NCBI GenBank assembly: GCA_949825045.1
Contig: OX463824.1
Location: 32,954,001-33,018,000, forward strand
Length of the DNA: 64,000 bases
Origin: Argyresthia goedartella
Lineage: Eukaryota; Arthropoda; Insecta; Lepidoptera; Argyresthiidae
Direction: 5' to 3'
This document shows positions 1 through 9,187 of the stretch, one piece after another. The position numbers were made by a program, and so were the translations under genes. Numbering within the stretch: the stretch's first letter is position 1; each line of letters starts with the position of its first letter. A model generated the notes under the pieces. That model had not been told where the DNA came from, made no database searches, and worked only from the letters and a program-made list of their open reading frames with translations.

Positions 1-279
1 CCAGGCTGACGTTGCGAATATGCAACGGGCGCATATAAGTACCTACTTGTGCTATTTTTGGATTTTACGAGTAAAAGGCTGACACACGGAGAGGTTTACA
101 AGCAGAATGCGGCGATTTAATCGTTATGATCAGATCCGGAAGTAATCTTCACATTTCCTTAATTTTCGTGTAATTCATTCCGGATTGGTAAAGTGTTTCA
201 CTTACCGCAATATTCTACAAAAGCAGCATGAGCTGTGCAGTGCACCTATAAATAAATTGTGCAGGCCACCCTGTACTAA
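1..279. other. left flank, no gene seen
   Basis: AT-rich sequence with no recognisable coding region. It ends in TAA at 277-279, which matches the TAA at 9201-9203 and is the likely 3-bp target duplication of the Harbinger transposon. Confidence 0.5.
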
Positions 280-299
280 TGCCCGGTTTATACAGGGAC

Positions 300-515
300 A
301 ATGACTGACTTCGAATTCGAGACAAGTCAGCGCTGACCCGAAAAAAACCCTTTGTAAACTGATTTGAAGTCAGTACAGTGGCTTGAAGTCAGCGCTGACT
401 TGAATATTCGGACACAAATATTTTAAAGTCAGTTGGCGCCCCCCGCGCACCACCGCGCCAGCCAAATAAACCCCGTGTAAACAGACAAGTCAGTGCGTGG
501 TTAGTCACTGCCGTT
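300..515. repeat. left subterminal AAGTCAG repeats of Harbinger
   Basis: AAGTCAG or its complement CTGACTT recurs about seven times in roughly 200 bp, twice as the compound AAGTCAGCGCTGACTT-like palindrome. The same heptamer recurs at the right end. Iterated subterminal motifs of this kind usually bind the transposase or its Myb/MADF partner. Confidence 0.6.
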
Positions 516-555
516 GCGTTGTAGAGTGCCCACGTTTTTTTCGCTGGCGATAAAA

Positions 556-774
556 ATGACGAGTAAGCTTAGCGAAGACGAAACCTTAAAATTGGTGCAA
601 TTATATGGCGAAAACGAGTGTCTTTGGGATATTAAATCCCTAAATTACCGCAATAAAGAAATGCGGTTAACAGCGTTGCAAAATGAATCTAGAAACCAGT
701 ATACCAAAAGCATTTTCACTTATGCGCCTTGCTCGCGACAACCTGTAGTTAAAGCCTTTTTCGGCAGTACTTAG
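556..774 (+). pseudogene. MADF-domain exon of the Harbinger accessory protein (truncated)
   Basis: The reading frame from the ATG at 556 begins with the first half of a MADF (Myb/SANT-like) DNA-binding domain: LVQLYGENECLWDIKSLNYR, then NKEMRLTALQ. The conserved features are the acidic/aromatic start, CLWD, and the NKE motif. A full MADF domain has about 80 residues; only about 45 are present. After roughly position 681 the frame enters antisense transposase sequence and is meaningless. The C-terminal BESS part of the same protein lies at 7771-8532 on the same strand, so this is probably its first coding exon with the 3' part deleted. The product would target transposase to the element ends. 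Confidence 0.65.
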
Positions 775-1147
775 CTGCGTACCTGGATAGGGTTTTAGTA
801 AATAATTCTTCAGTGGAAATGCTGCATCACCAACTATTACTCCATTTGTAGGAAGCAATCCATCTTCCAACCGACGATATAATGAGGAATTTTTGAAAAC
901 ACCTCCATCAGAGGCGTTTCCATTCGCTCCAACATCTATATATGAAAAACAATAGTCGTGGTCTACAAGTGCTAACAATACTGTAATATTGTTTTTTTTT
1001 ATAATTATAAAATTCACTTCCACTATTTGGAGGAGCTTTAATTATAACATGCTTCCCATCGATTGCTCCATAACATGAAGGGAAATTCCATTTGGTATTG
1101 AAACCGTCTTCAATAATTTTCCATTCTTCCTCTCGTTCTGGAATCTG
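690..1147 (-). pseudogene. Harbinger transposase, second exon (DDE nuclease half, frameshifted)
   Basis: On the minus strand a splice-acceptor-like TTTGTTTACAG precedes 1147. The frame then reads WNFPSCYGAIDGKHV with PPNSGSEFYNYKK (first catalytic Asp in GAIDGKH), and after a frameshift LLALVDHDYCFSYIDVG, NASDGGVF and GDAAFPL, ending with RISENAFGILVSRF. These are the conserved blocks of the HARBI1/DDE_Tnp_4 nuclease. The frameshift lies just after a run of nine A in the Y-K-K-Q region near 1000-1020. The C-terminal end beyond VSRF is missing, cut off against the MADF exon. The first exon is at 8596-9054. Non-functional. Confidence 0.85.
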
Positions 1148-1231
1148 TAAACAAAAAAAAATCATTACAACCTAAATACGTATTATCATCAACTAATGAT
1201 TTATTAAACATTACATTTTATTATCATTAAC

Positions 1232-1656
1232 TGTTCGCGACAAAGTAGAATTATATAATTGATTTGTATATAATAGTTATAGTTTAATTATTTGTTGTGA
1301 TAATAGTTTTATAGTTCCTAATTAGTTTTGTATATGTTTGAATTTATTTACTAAATAAAACTCGATAGGAAGGCGGGTGTACAAGGCGCCCCCTGTCGGG
1401 GGGAAACAAAGACTCGAGGCGAGTCGGGGGACGGGGGCGCCAAACCACCGCGGGGTATGCGCGGTAGGTCGGGGATCGAGGTACGCCCGCCGACCAATCA
1501 GAACCATGTTAGAGCAGTATAAATATAGGGACAATTTCCACTGTAAATCACTCTTCGCTCAGACTCCGAATAAACAACTGCTCCTGAAAACCCGGCCTTT
1601 TCTTCGAACCTCTCCACCCCCTGTCAAGTAGTGGGCCAGATCGAAGGTGGCCCACA
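1232..1656 (+). repeat. 5' LTR of BEL/Pao element 1
   Basis: Begins TGTTCGCGAC and ends GGCCCACA. The first 140 bp are AT-rich and the rest is GC-rich. It contains a TATA box at 1518-1527 and a polyadenylation signal at 1569-1574, so the U3, R and U5 order can be placed. Identical to 7339-7763. Confidence 0.93.
1518..1527 (+). promoter_or_regulatory. TATA box of the 5' LTR
   Basis: TATAAATATA, with an AATAAA poly(A) signal about 50 bp downstream (1569-1574). The spacing suits an LTR promoter with a short R region. The same box lies at 7625-7634 in the 3' LTR, and a near-identical TATAAATATAA occurs in the LTR of element 2 at 58396. Confidence 0.75.
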
Positions 1657-1660
1657 TTAA

Positions 1661-1678
1661 TGGTCCTTCAGTAGCCGA
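1661..1678 (+). other. primer-binding site of BEL/Pao element 1
   Basis: TGGTCCTTCAGTAGCCGA starts 4 nt after the LTR. The first nine bases complement the 3' end of eukaryotic tRNA-Tyr (GAAGGACCA). After that the match is imperfect, with an apparent 2-3 nt insertion before AGCCG. Element 2 has a better tRNA-Tyr match at 59378-59395. Confidence 0.6.
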
Positions 1679-1695
1679 ATCCCTGCCAGAAGAGG

Positions 1696-4600
1696 ATGCC
1701 AGTCACCAGGAGTATCACGAAGGGTCCCGTCGCCGCCGCCGCCGCCGCCGCCGCTACCGACGACGTCGCCGCGGCCGCCGCCACGTCTGAACCCACCGCC
1801 GCCACGTCCACGCCCGACGCCGTAGCCAGCACCGCCGCGGCCGGCACCGCCGCCGCCAGCACCGCCGCCACAACGTCCACCACGGACACCTCCACCGCCG
1901 TCACGTCCGCCACGGAGAGTACTAACCCTACTAATTCCACAGAAACGAACACGGACAGCCAGGCGACAAAGGAGACTCCGCCGGCACGCAAAAAGGCACC
2001 GAGCACGCGCGCCTCGGCGAAATCCAGGGCTCGCAAGCGCGAGCTCGAGAAGGCCCGGCAGGAGCTGCTGCAGAAACAAGTGGAGCTTGCAGCCGCGCGC
2101 GTCACTCTGCTCGAACAGGAATCAAGCGACGAGGGAGAAGACGACGACGACGACGGGGCCACGCTGCGCGAAGAGCGCACCACCACATGGGTTGAAAGGA
2201 ACACCCTAGCGCTCACCTCTGGAGCGTACGTGGACGGGAACACCGCCGACGCTGCGCCGGGAGGGCTCAAGCCCTTGGTTCCTGCTGGAGGAGGACTCAA
2301 TACGTCGCGGCCACCGCCGTGCCGCGACGAACTCCAGCCGAGGGGCACCGACCAGTCACCGACTCAACAGAGTCAGCTTCCCGTCCCCTACGTCGAACCG
2401 ACTCCGGTGTTCGACTATAGAGAGCTAGCCTCAGCTCTAACTATGGCAGCCCGGTCCATGCAACCGGTAAGTACGAAAAACTATGAATTACCAGTGTTCG
2501 CAGGGGCCGCGGCCGAATGGCTGCCATACAAGAACGCGTTCGAAGAAACCGCAACGCATCTCACCGAGCAAGCCAACCTGATGAGACTCCGCCGCAGTCT
2601 CAAAGGACCCGCTCGAGAAGCCGCACAGTGCCTGTTCGTCGGCTCAACAACGTGCGCCGAAGTCATGAGGCTCCTCGCGTCAAGATTCGGACGACCAGAC
2701 GCTCTGGTCATAGTGGAGATGGAAAAACTCCGAAGCCTTCCGAAACTCGCCGACAACCCGAGGGATCTCTGCACGTTCGCCTCAAAAGTAATCAATATCA
2801 CCGCCACGGTGAAAGCACTTAATAAGGTACATTACCTTTTTAATCCAGAAATAGTGAGAGGCGTCGTGGACAAGCTGCCCGCGACGCTGAGATATCGTTA
2901 TTACGATTACGCCGCAGAAAAGGACCCCCAGGAGCCCGACCTCGTCACACTGACGAGATTCCTGGAACGAGAAGTGGAACGCTGCGGTAGCTACGCACCG
3001 GCCGAGATCATCGCGCCGGCGCTAGAGAACAAGAAAACCGTAGCTGAGAAAAGGGTCCGCAGCTATCACATCGAAGAAAAGAAACACGAGCCGTCCTCCT
3101 GTCCGATCTGCAAAAAGGGAGAACACAAGACTCAAGATTGTCCGAATATGAAAAGGGCAGAAGTCTCGGCTCGCTGGGAACTAGCCAAGACCCACCGCCT
3201 TTGCTTCCGCTGCCTCCGAGTCCGTCGTAAACAACATAGCTGTAAATACATAAGGTGCGAGAAAGATGGCTGCCAGTACGCTCATCACCCTTTGTTACAC
3301 GCAGATACGACAACAGAGCCACCCTCCGAGGCAGCGGCGGACTTCGTCGCCACAACCAAGAGTGCGACAAGGACAGCGATACTCAAAGTGCTACCAGTAG
3401 AAGTGTCCGGTCCGGCGGGAGCGTACGCAACTTACGCTCTACTGGACGACGGATCGACCTGTACACTTATCGAGAACGAGATCGCAGAGAAAATAGGAGC
3501 TACGGGGCCGCTATCGCCCTTCTACATCGAGACAGTGGGCGGCTCAAAAGTCGACGAGGACAATTCAAGGCGAGTTTGTTTTAACATAAAGGGACCGGAC
3601 TCTGACAGTTTTCAGATCTCAGCGCGCACGATGGGTGGACTCAACCTCTCGTCTCAGTCCCTGCGGAGGGAAGACGTGGAGGGCTGCCCTCACCTGGCCG
3701 ACATCGCGGACAAGATCGCGTACGAGAAGTGTATGCCCATGATCTTGCTGGGACAAGACAACTGGCACCTACTCCTCTCCCACGCTACAAGAAGCGGGGA
3801 ACGGGGACAACTCGTCGCGTCGAAAACGGCACTCGGATGGGTGCTACACGGCGTGAAAGAGGCCCGCGGCAGAGAACAGCGCCACAGAGTACACCACGCC
3901 GTCCCGCACTCACTGGACACGGAGGAGGATAACATGGAGGAAATGATGCGTGAACACTTTGCTCTTGAGTCACTAGGCGTCGAGCCGAAGCGATCCTACA
4001 ACGATGACGAGAAGACTGTTCGAGTACCGGCGGGAGGCTTCGAAACGGGCCTGCTGTGTAGGAAGGACAACCCAGACCCACCTCACAGCTACGAACACGC
4101 GCTACGCCGGCTACAACTCGTCGAAAAGAAGCTCGATCGAGATGAAGAGATGAAAAAGAGGTACTCTACGCAGATGCAAGTACTCATCGACAGCGGTTTC
4201 GCCGAGCCCGCACCTAGAGAGAAGTCAAAACGGGTATGGTACTTACCTCATTTCGCTGTTATTAATCCTCAGAAGCCAGAGAAACTCCGCATTGTCCACG
4301 ACGCTGCAGCAAAGACGCGCGGGGTCAGCCTGAACGACCTCTTGCTGTCCGGACCCGACCTACTGCAATCGCTGCCTGGGGTCCTTATGCGGTTCCGACA
4401 GCGCCCCGTAGCGGTCACAGCTGACATCAAGGACATGTTCATGAGAGTCGCGATAGTACCAGAGGACCGGGACATGCAGCGTTTCCTGTGGAGAGGCGAC
4501 AGGCGGGAGGGACCACCGGAGGAGTACCGCATGAAGAGCGTCATATTCGGCGCAACCTCCTCTCCTTGTACTGCGATCTACGTGAAGAACAAGAACGCGG

Positions 4601-7308
4601 AAGAACACGCGGCGGACTATCCAGAGGCGGCGGCGGCTATAGTGCGGAACCACTACGTAGACGACTACCTGGCAAGCTACGCTACGGAAGAGGAGGCGCT
4701 ACGCGTGTCTACCGAGGTCGCCTACATACACGAGAGAGGTAACTTTTGCTTACAACGCTGGGTGTCAAACTCGGCACCACTGCGCGATCACTTCGCGCCG
4801 GGGGCGGCACAAGAAGCGAAGCTCCTCGCCCCCGAGAAGATACTCGGGATGATGTGGAATCCCGGGCCCGACACGCTGTCCTTCAACATCAACGCCGCAA
4901 AGATCCCGCAGGATCTGCTAGATGGTACAAGGCTGCCGACGAAAAGAGAAGCACTACGGGTCGTGATGTCCATCTTCGACCCGCTCGGCCTCGTCACGCC
5001 GGTCACTCTGCAAGCGAAGCGCATCCTGCAGAACACTTGGCGCTCCGGCATCAGATGGGACGACGCGCTACAGCCTGCCGAAGTAGACGAGTGGGGAAGA
5101 TGGATAACACAGGTACAACAACTAACCCTTATTGCTGTGCCTCGTTGTTACCCACGGTTAGCCGACGCCGACAACATCGAACTACACACGTTCGTAGATG
5201 CGAGCTCCTCTGCCTACTCCGCCGCCACGTACTGGCGGACCGTCAACGAGCAGGGCGAAATACAAGTTTCGCTCATCGCCGGCAAGGGGAAAGTGGCGCC
5301 ACTGAAGACGGTGTCCATCCCACGACTCGAACTGCAAGCCGCGGTTCTGGGTTGTCGCCTGGCGCAGACAGCGGCCGCCGAACACGACATCAAGCCGACC
5401 CGCCGAGTCTACTGGTCAGACTCCCGAACGGTGCTAGCTTGGCTGCGCAACGGACCGCGCGCCTACAAGCCCTTTGTATCGCACCGAGTCGCCGAGATAG
5501 CGGAGGCTACAAAGACCGTCGAGTGGAGGTGGGTACCTACGAAAGATAACGTAGCCGACGACGCCACCCGCCAGACGCCGCCAGACTTCGACGCCGAACA
5601 TCGCTGGTTCCGGGGGCCGACGTTCCTGTTCTTGCCCGAGGAACAATGGCCACAAGAACAAGAGGTAGCGGTAAGCGACACCGGTGAAGAGAGAGTGCAC
5701 GTAGTGGAGACTACCGCACAGCTGTCAGCGGCGCTACCCGACCTCACCCGCTTCTCGTGCTGGCTCCGAGCAACCCGCGTCACAGCGCGAGTCCTCCAGT
5801 TCATCGACATGTTGCGCAACCGAGAAGTTTGCACAGCAGCACGCAAGCGAACAAAGCACGGACCCGAGGGCGACCCGGCGTGGCGCGCTACGCGCCCGGC
5901 TCCGCTCACGAACAAAGGAAGGGTGAGCGAACGAGCAACGAGCGACCGCATAGTACCGCTACAGGCGCGGTATTTAGACGAAGCAACAGCACTGTGGATA
6001 CGCGCCCAACAACAAGAAGTGTTCGGCGCCGAGCTCTCCTGCCTACAGAGCGGGAAGGAGCCAACAGGGAGCAGTCGACTCGCGAAGCTGTCCGTTGTCC
6101 TGGACGACAACGGGGTCATCCGCCTACGTTCAAGAATCGCCGCCGCCGCTGACATCACTGAAGCACAGCGCGCACCGGCCGTGTTGGACGGCGACCACCG
6201 GTGGACTCGGCTCTACATCAGGTGGACACACGCCAGTCTACACCACGGTGGCTTCGAGACTACAGCGAACGAGGTCCGTCAACACTACTGGGTGCTGCGC
6301 CTACGCAACTCTGTGCGTAGCGAGACAGCGCGCTGCCAGCGCTGTCGGGTCATCAAGGCGAAACCAGCACAGCCGTCGACGGGCGACCACCCAAGAAGCC
6401 GCCTCGCACATCATAACCGAGCCTTTACTTTCACGGGGCTTGATTATTTTGGTCCGCTCACTGTCACAGTTGGCCGCAGCAAACAGAAACGCTACGGGGT
6501 CATCTTCACCTGCCTGACAACACGGGCGGTGCACCTCGAGCTGGCGGGGAGTCTCACTACTGACTCCGCCATCATGGCACTGCGTCGCTTTATAGGGAGA
6601 CGCGGCTGCCCAACAGAGCTGTGGTCAGACCAGGGGACCAATCTACGCGGAGCTGACGTCGAGCTCCGCCGGGCGGCGACCGCCGCGATGGAGGCGGAGT
6701 CATCTGTCCGCTTCATCCATTGGCGGTTCATCCCGCCAAGCGCGCCGTTCATGGGCGGGGCGTGGGAACGCCTCGTCCGCAGCTGTAAGGTGGCGCTCGC
6801 TGCCACACTACACGAGCGAGCGCCCCAAGAAGAGGTCCTGTGCACCCTGCTGGTAGAGGCTGAGCACACAATAAACTGCCGGCCTCTCACTCACCTGTCA
6901 ACCGATGCAAGCGATCCCGAGGCCCTCACTCCCAACCACTTCCTGTTGGGCGGCCCATCCAGAGTCCCGCAACCCGGGGCGTTCACCGAAGGGGACTCCG
7001 CCGGCCGGCTCAGCTGGCGCACTAGCCAGCGCCTGGCGGACACATTCTGGGCCCGCTGGGTCCGTGAATACCTGCCCGACCTCCAACACCGGCGGGAGCC
7101 CCGAGCCTCAAACGGGGCTCTGAAGATCGGCGACCTCGTCCTAATAGCGGACGGGACACTGCCACGCAACAGCTGGCCACGCGGAGTCATCGAGGCAGTC
7201 TTCCCGGGACCAGACGGCGAGGTACGAGCAGTGGACGTGCGCACCAACAAGGGCATCCTGCGGCGGCCGACCAAGAAGCTGGCCATACTCCACGTCGCGA
7301 ACGACTGA
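1696..7308 (+). CDS. BEL/Pao gag-pol polyprotein, intact (1870 aa)
   Basis: One uninterrupted frame carries every domain needed for retrotransposition. The start ATG lies 40 nt after the LTR and is followed by an Ala/Thr-rich tract with no known fold. A charged region with an acidic run (about 100-160) precedes the DUF1759-type gag (about 263-410). A CCHC knuckle follows (C469, C472, H477, C482), then a second Cys/His cluster (about 503-536). The DUF1758 aspartic protease has LLDDGS with catalytic D584. The reverse transcriptase (about 855-1030) has YVDD at 987-990. RNase H acidic residues are D1168, E1212 and D1242. The integrase has an HHCC zinc site (H1512, H1516/1517, C1547, C1550) and a DDE core D1583, D1645, E1691. 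A DUF5641-type C-terminal domain follows. About 1.9 kb codes for gag-protease and 3.7 kb for pol. GC content is far above the surrounding DNA. No frameshift or stop was seen, so it is probably functional. Confidence 0.95.
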   Translation: MPVTRSITKGPVAAAAAAAATDDVAAAAATSEPTAATSTPDAVASTAAAGTAAASTAATTSTTDTSTAVTSATESTNPTNSTETNTDSQATKETPPARKKAPSTRASAKSRARKRELEKARQELLQKQVELAAARVTLLEQESSDEGEDDDDDGATLREERTTTWVERNTLALTSGAYVDGNTADAAPGGLKPLVPAGGGLNTSRPPPCRDELQPRGTDQSPTQQSQLPVPYVEPTPVFDYRELASALTMAARSMQPVSTKNYELPVFAGAAAEWLPYKNAFEETATHLTEQANLMRLRRSLKGPAREAAQCLFVGSTTCAEVMRLLASRFGRPDALVIVEMEKLRSLPKLADNPRDLCTFASKVINITATVKALNKVHYLFNPEIVRGVVDKLPATLRYRYYDYAAEKDPQEPDLVTLTRFLEREVERCGSYAPAEIIAPALENKKTVAEKRVRSYHIEEKKHEPSSCPICKKGEHKTQDCPNMKRAEVSARWELAKTHRLCFRCLRVRRKQHSCKYIRCEKDGCQYAHHPLLHADTTTEPPSEAAADFVATTKSATRTAILKVLPVEVSGPAGAYATYALLDDGSTCTLIENEIAEKIGATGPLSPFYIETVGGSKVDEDNSRRVCFNIKGPDSDSFQISARTMGGLNLSSQSLRREDVEGCPHLADIADKIAYEKCMPMILLGQDNWHLLLSHATRSGERGQLVASKTALGWVLHGVKEARGREQRHRVHHAVPHSLDTEEDNMEEMMREHFALESLGVEPKRSYNDDEKTVRVPAGGFETGLLCRKDNPDPPHSYEHALRRLQLVEKKLDRDEEMKKRYSTQMQVLIDSGFAEPAPREKSKRVWYLPHFAVINPQKPEKLRIVHDAAAKTRGVSLNDLLLSGPDLLQSLPGVLMRFRQRPVAVTADIKDMFMRVAIVPEDRDMQRFLWRGDRREGPPEEYRMKSVIFGATSSPCTAIYVKNKNAEEHAADYPEAAAAIVRNHYVDDYLASYATEEEALRVSTEVAYIHERGNFCLQRWVSNSAPLRDHFAPGAAQEAKLLAPEKILGMMWNPGPDTLSFNINAAKIPQDLLDGTRLPTKREALRVVMSIFDPLGLVTPVTLQAKRILQNTWRSGIRWDDALQPAEVDEWGRWITQVQQLTLIAVPRCYPRLADADNIELHTFVDASSSAYSAATYWRTVNEQGEIQVSLIAGKGKVAPLKTVSIPRLELQAAVLGCRLAQTAAAEHDIKPTRRVYWSDSRTVLAWLRNGPRAYKPFVSHRVAEIAEATKTVEWRWVPTKDNVADDATRQTPPDFDAEHRWFRGPTFLFLPEEQWPQEQEVAVSDTGEERVHVVETTAQLSAALPDLTRFSCWLRATRVTARVLQFIDMLRNREVCTAARKRTKHGPEGDPAWRATRPAPLTNKGRVSERATSDRIVPLQARYLDEATALWIRAQQQEVFGAELSCLQSGKEPTGSSRLAKLSVVLDDNGVIRLRSRIAAAADITEAQRAPAVLDGDHRWTRLYIRWTHASLHHGGFETTANEVRQHYWVLRLRNSVRSETARCQRCRVIKAKPAQPSTGDHPRSRLAHHNRAFTFTGLDYFGPLTVTVGRSKQKRYGVIFTCLTTRAVHLELAGSLTTDSAIMALRRFIGRRGCPTELWSDQGTNLRGADVELRRAATAAMEAESSVRFIHWRFIPPSAPFMGGAWERLVRSCKVALAATLHERAPQEEVLCTLLVEAEHTINCRPLTHLSTDASDPEALTPNHFLLGGPSRVPQPGAFTEGDSAGRLSWRTSQRLADTFWARWVREYLPDLQHRREPRASNGALKIGDLVLIADGTLPRNSWPRGVIEAVFPGPDGEVRAVDVRTNKGILRRPTKKLAILHVAND

Positions 7309-7326
7309 TCTCCAGCTACGAGCTGC

Positions 7327-7338
7327 GGCGGGAGAATA
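7327..7338 (+). other. polypurine-rich tract before the 3' LTR
   Basis: GGCGGGAGAATA lies directly before the TG of the 3' LTR, where the plus-strand primer of an LTR element is expected. The tract is short and interrupted by one C and one T. Confidence 0.5.
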
Positions 7339-7763
7339 TGTTCGCGACAAAGTAGAATTATATAATTGATTTGTATATAATAGTTATAGTTTAATTATTT
7401 GTTGTGATAATAGTTTTATAGTTCCTAATTAGTTTTGTATATGTTTGAATTTATTTACTAAATAAAACTCGATAGGAAGGCGGGTGTACAAGGCGCCCCC
7501 TGTCGGGGGGAAACAAAGACTCGAGGCGAGTCGGGGGACGGGGGCGCCAAACCACCGCGGGGTATGCGCGGTAGGTCGGGGATCGAGGTACGCCCGCCGA
7601 CCAATCAGAACCATGTTAGAGCAGTATAAATATAGGGACAATTTCCACTGTAAATCACTCTTCGCTCAGACTCCGAATAAACAACTGCTCCTGAAAACCC
7701 GGCCTTTTCTTCGAACCTCTCCACCCCCTGTCAAGTAGTGGGCCAGATCGAAGGTGGCCCACA
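7339..7763 (+). repeat. 3' LTR of BEL/Pao element 1
   Basis: Identical by eye to the 5' LTR (offset exactly 6107 bp). The AATAAA at 7676-7681 would serve as the polyadenylation signal of the element transcript. It is followed by the TTAAC target repeat at 7764-7768. Confidence 0.93.
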
Positions 7764-7770
7764 TTAACAG

Positions 7771-8532
7771 AATAACTCAGGAACCAGCAACGATGACGCT
7801 GAGTTGGGTGAAGCTGAGGGTGTTGGTGACGGAGCTGAAAATGTATCAAGATCTACTGAAAATCATAATTCTACTGAAACGCCAACTCAAGCCATCCAGA
7901 CGCCAGTTCGAAATTCTGTGACAGCTCCCAATCAATCTGGGCCTCCGCGATCAAAACGCTCCAAAATATCTCAGATGACCGCCATGATAAAGGACTTAAA
8001 AAGTGTGTCAAATGATGTTAATATGTCACCATCTGAAGAAGAGTCTGACGCTGATATTTTCGGTAAACATGTGGCGGCTCAACTAAAAAAACTGTCTGAA
8101 GAACAATCTGTTATTGCACAAGAAGAGATCCAAAAAATATTATCCAAAGCTAGATTGGTTGATATACAACAAAAGAAGTATACAAAAAATGCACACTCTT
8201 CATCCCCTAACTATTTTATCCCTAGTCCGGTAGCAACTACAACAAGCAGCACAGGTAGCATGGGATTTTACTCCCTGGAGCCCAACCCAATGACTGCATC
8301 AAGCGACAACACCATAACATTTTACCCGCCAGAGGTTGCTGAGCCTGCCACTAGCAACAGCTCTTTAGGATTTCATCCTTCCGATCGATCAACGAACCCC
8401 ACATTTGTAAACCCCAGGCAGGTTATTATTACACCCTCAGGTTTGAATTACAGCACCACGATCAACGAAGAAGCTGAAAGTGAAAATAACACTGCTGTTA
8501 ACACGATTAAACGTGCCTATGAAAATTCTTAA
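7771..8532 (+). pseudogene. BESS-motif exon of the Harbinger MADF/BESS protein
   Basis: Once the retrotransposon is removed, the sequence ATTATCATTAACAG forms a splice acceptor. The frame opens right after it at 7771 (N-N-S-G-T-S) and stays open for about 254 codons to the TAA at 8530-8532. The N-terminal part is Ser/Thr/Pro-rich with a basic RSKRSK patch. Residues around 8070-8170 (FGKHVAAQLKKLSEEQSVIA then EEIQKILSKARL) fit a BESS protein-interaction motif. The tail is low in complexity and rich in Ser, Asn and Pro. No ATG is available at the start, supporting an internal exon whose 5' partner is the MADF exon at 556. The exon itself is open; the gene is broken by the deleted MADF half and by the retrotransposon at its acceptor. 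Confidence 0.7.
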
Positions 8533-8595
8533 TACTATTTTGATGTTGTATTTCTTAATTTTCTAATAATTTAATAAAAAAAAATCTTACCTTTA
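8533..8595. other. 3' end of the BESS gene and splice donor of the transposase
   Basis: Contains AATAAA at 8572-8577 on the plus strand, a likely polyadenylation signal for the MADF/BESS gene. At its right edge is the minus-strand donor AAG|GTAAGA, which ends the first transposase exon. The two convergent genes nearly touch here. Confidence 0.5.
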
Positions 8596-9054
8596 AATGT
8601 GTTTTTAGTGCCGTATATATTGCCCAGCACACTTCTGGTATTAGTTGAGAAATTGCTGGTTTTGAGACACGATAAAAGTGACTAAGGAACCGATAGTTCA
8701 TTCCTGAAGCCAAAAATGTCAGTGTTATTTCCAGTTTAATTTGGCTGGTAAAGCATCTCTCATGAATGTATCATGTCGTTGAATAGAGCTCGATATCAAT
8801 GACAGCAATTCGTCAAAATTCTGTGGTGACATCCTCATAGCCAGTTTGTACTCCGCAGGATCTTCAAATCGCAACTGCTTCAGCAACAAAGCAGAGCCAC
8901 CAGTTTCGTTTCTATCGTCAATCCATTTTCTTACCCATTTTCGTTTATTTTTAGTTATCTCATTTTCTACCATTTCTATTAACTCATTCAACAGCAAAAT
9001 TGATAAATTTTTCAACAAATAATTAAATCGTCGTTTCAGTTGTTTTCGCGAATT
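8596..9054 (-). pseudogene. Harbinger transposase, first exon (N-terminal helical region, frameshifted)
   Basis: The minus-strand frame from the ATG at 9054 reads KWVRKWIDDRNETGGSALLL, FEDPAEYKLAMRMSPQNFDE and DTFMRDALPAKL, the classic N-terminal region of HARBI1-like transposases. A one-base loss (or two-base gain) near 8733 shifts the frame. The next frame continues with conserved TLTFLASGMNYRFLSHFYRV and IPEVCWAIY blocks to a GTAAGA splice donor at about 8595. The catalytic half is the exon at 690-1147. The intron between them holds the BESS exon on the other strand and now also the BEL element. Confidence 0.8.
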
Positions 9055-9124
9055 CATTTTTCCCACTAACTTCACACACGTGTGCTTACCGTGAGAAACG
9101 CACCACTACTACTTACTTCATGTA

Positions 9125-9187
9125 AACAGTTAAAGTCAGTTGCGGCGCCGACATTGGGGCTGCGACTGACTTGTCTACTGACCCTGT
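9125..9187. repeat. right subterminal AAGTCAG repeats of Harbinger
   Basis: Contains AAAGTCAG, CTGACTTG and CTGACC within 60 bp, mirroring the left end. Together the two ends carry about ten copies of the motif. Confidence 0.55.

Larger units (their letters stand above)
1232..7763 (+). mobile_element. complete BEL/Pao LTR retrotransposon (element 1)
   Basis: Two 425-bp direct LTRs (1232-1656 and 7339-7763) flank a 5.7-kb interior with one open gag-pol frame. The 5-bp repeat TTAAC at 1227-1231 and 7764-7768 is the target duplication, the length expected for BEL/Pao. The LTRs start TG and end CA. By eye they are identical over their full length, so the insertion is recent. Target: the Harbinger transposon, right at the splice acceptor of its MADF/BESS gene. 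An intact ORF, identical LTRs, promoter, poly(A) signal and primer site make it potentially autonomous. Confidence 0.93.

Noticed and set aside
1322..1631. Open frames of 70 and 84 aa inside both LTRs
   Set aside because: Present on both strands of the LTR only because it is GC-rich; they span the TATA box and poly(A) signal and have no known relatives.
1657..2348. Long minus-strand open frames over the 5' part of BEL gag (140 and 226 aa)
   Set aside because: They are shadows of the GC-rich, low-complexity gag coding strand. Residue content is Gly/Arg or Ala/Ser/Val repeats with no domain.
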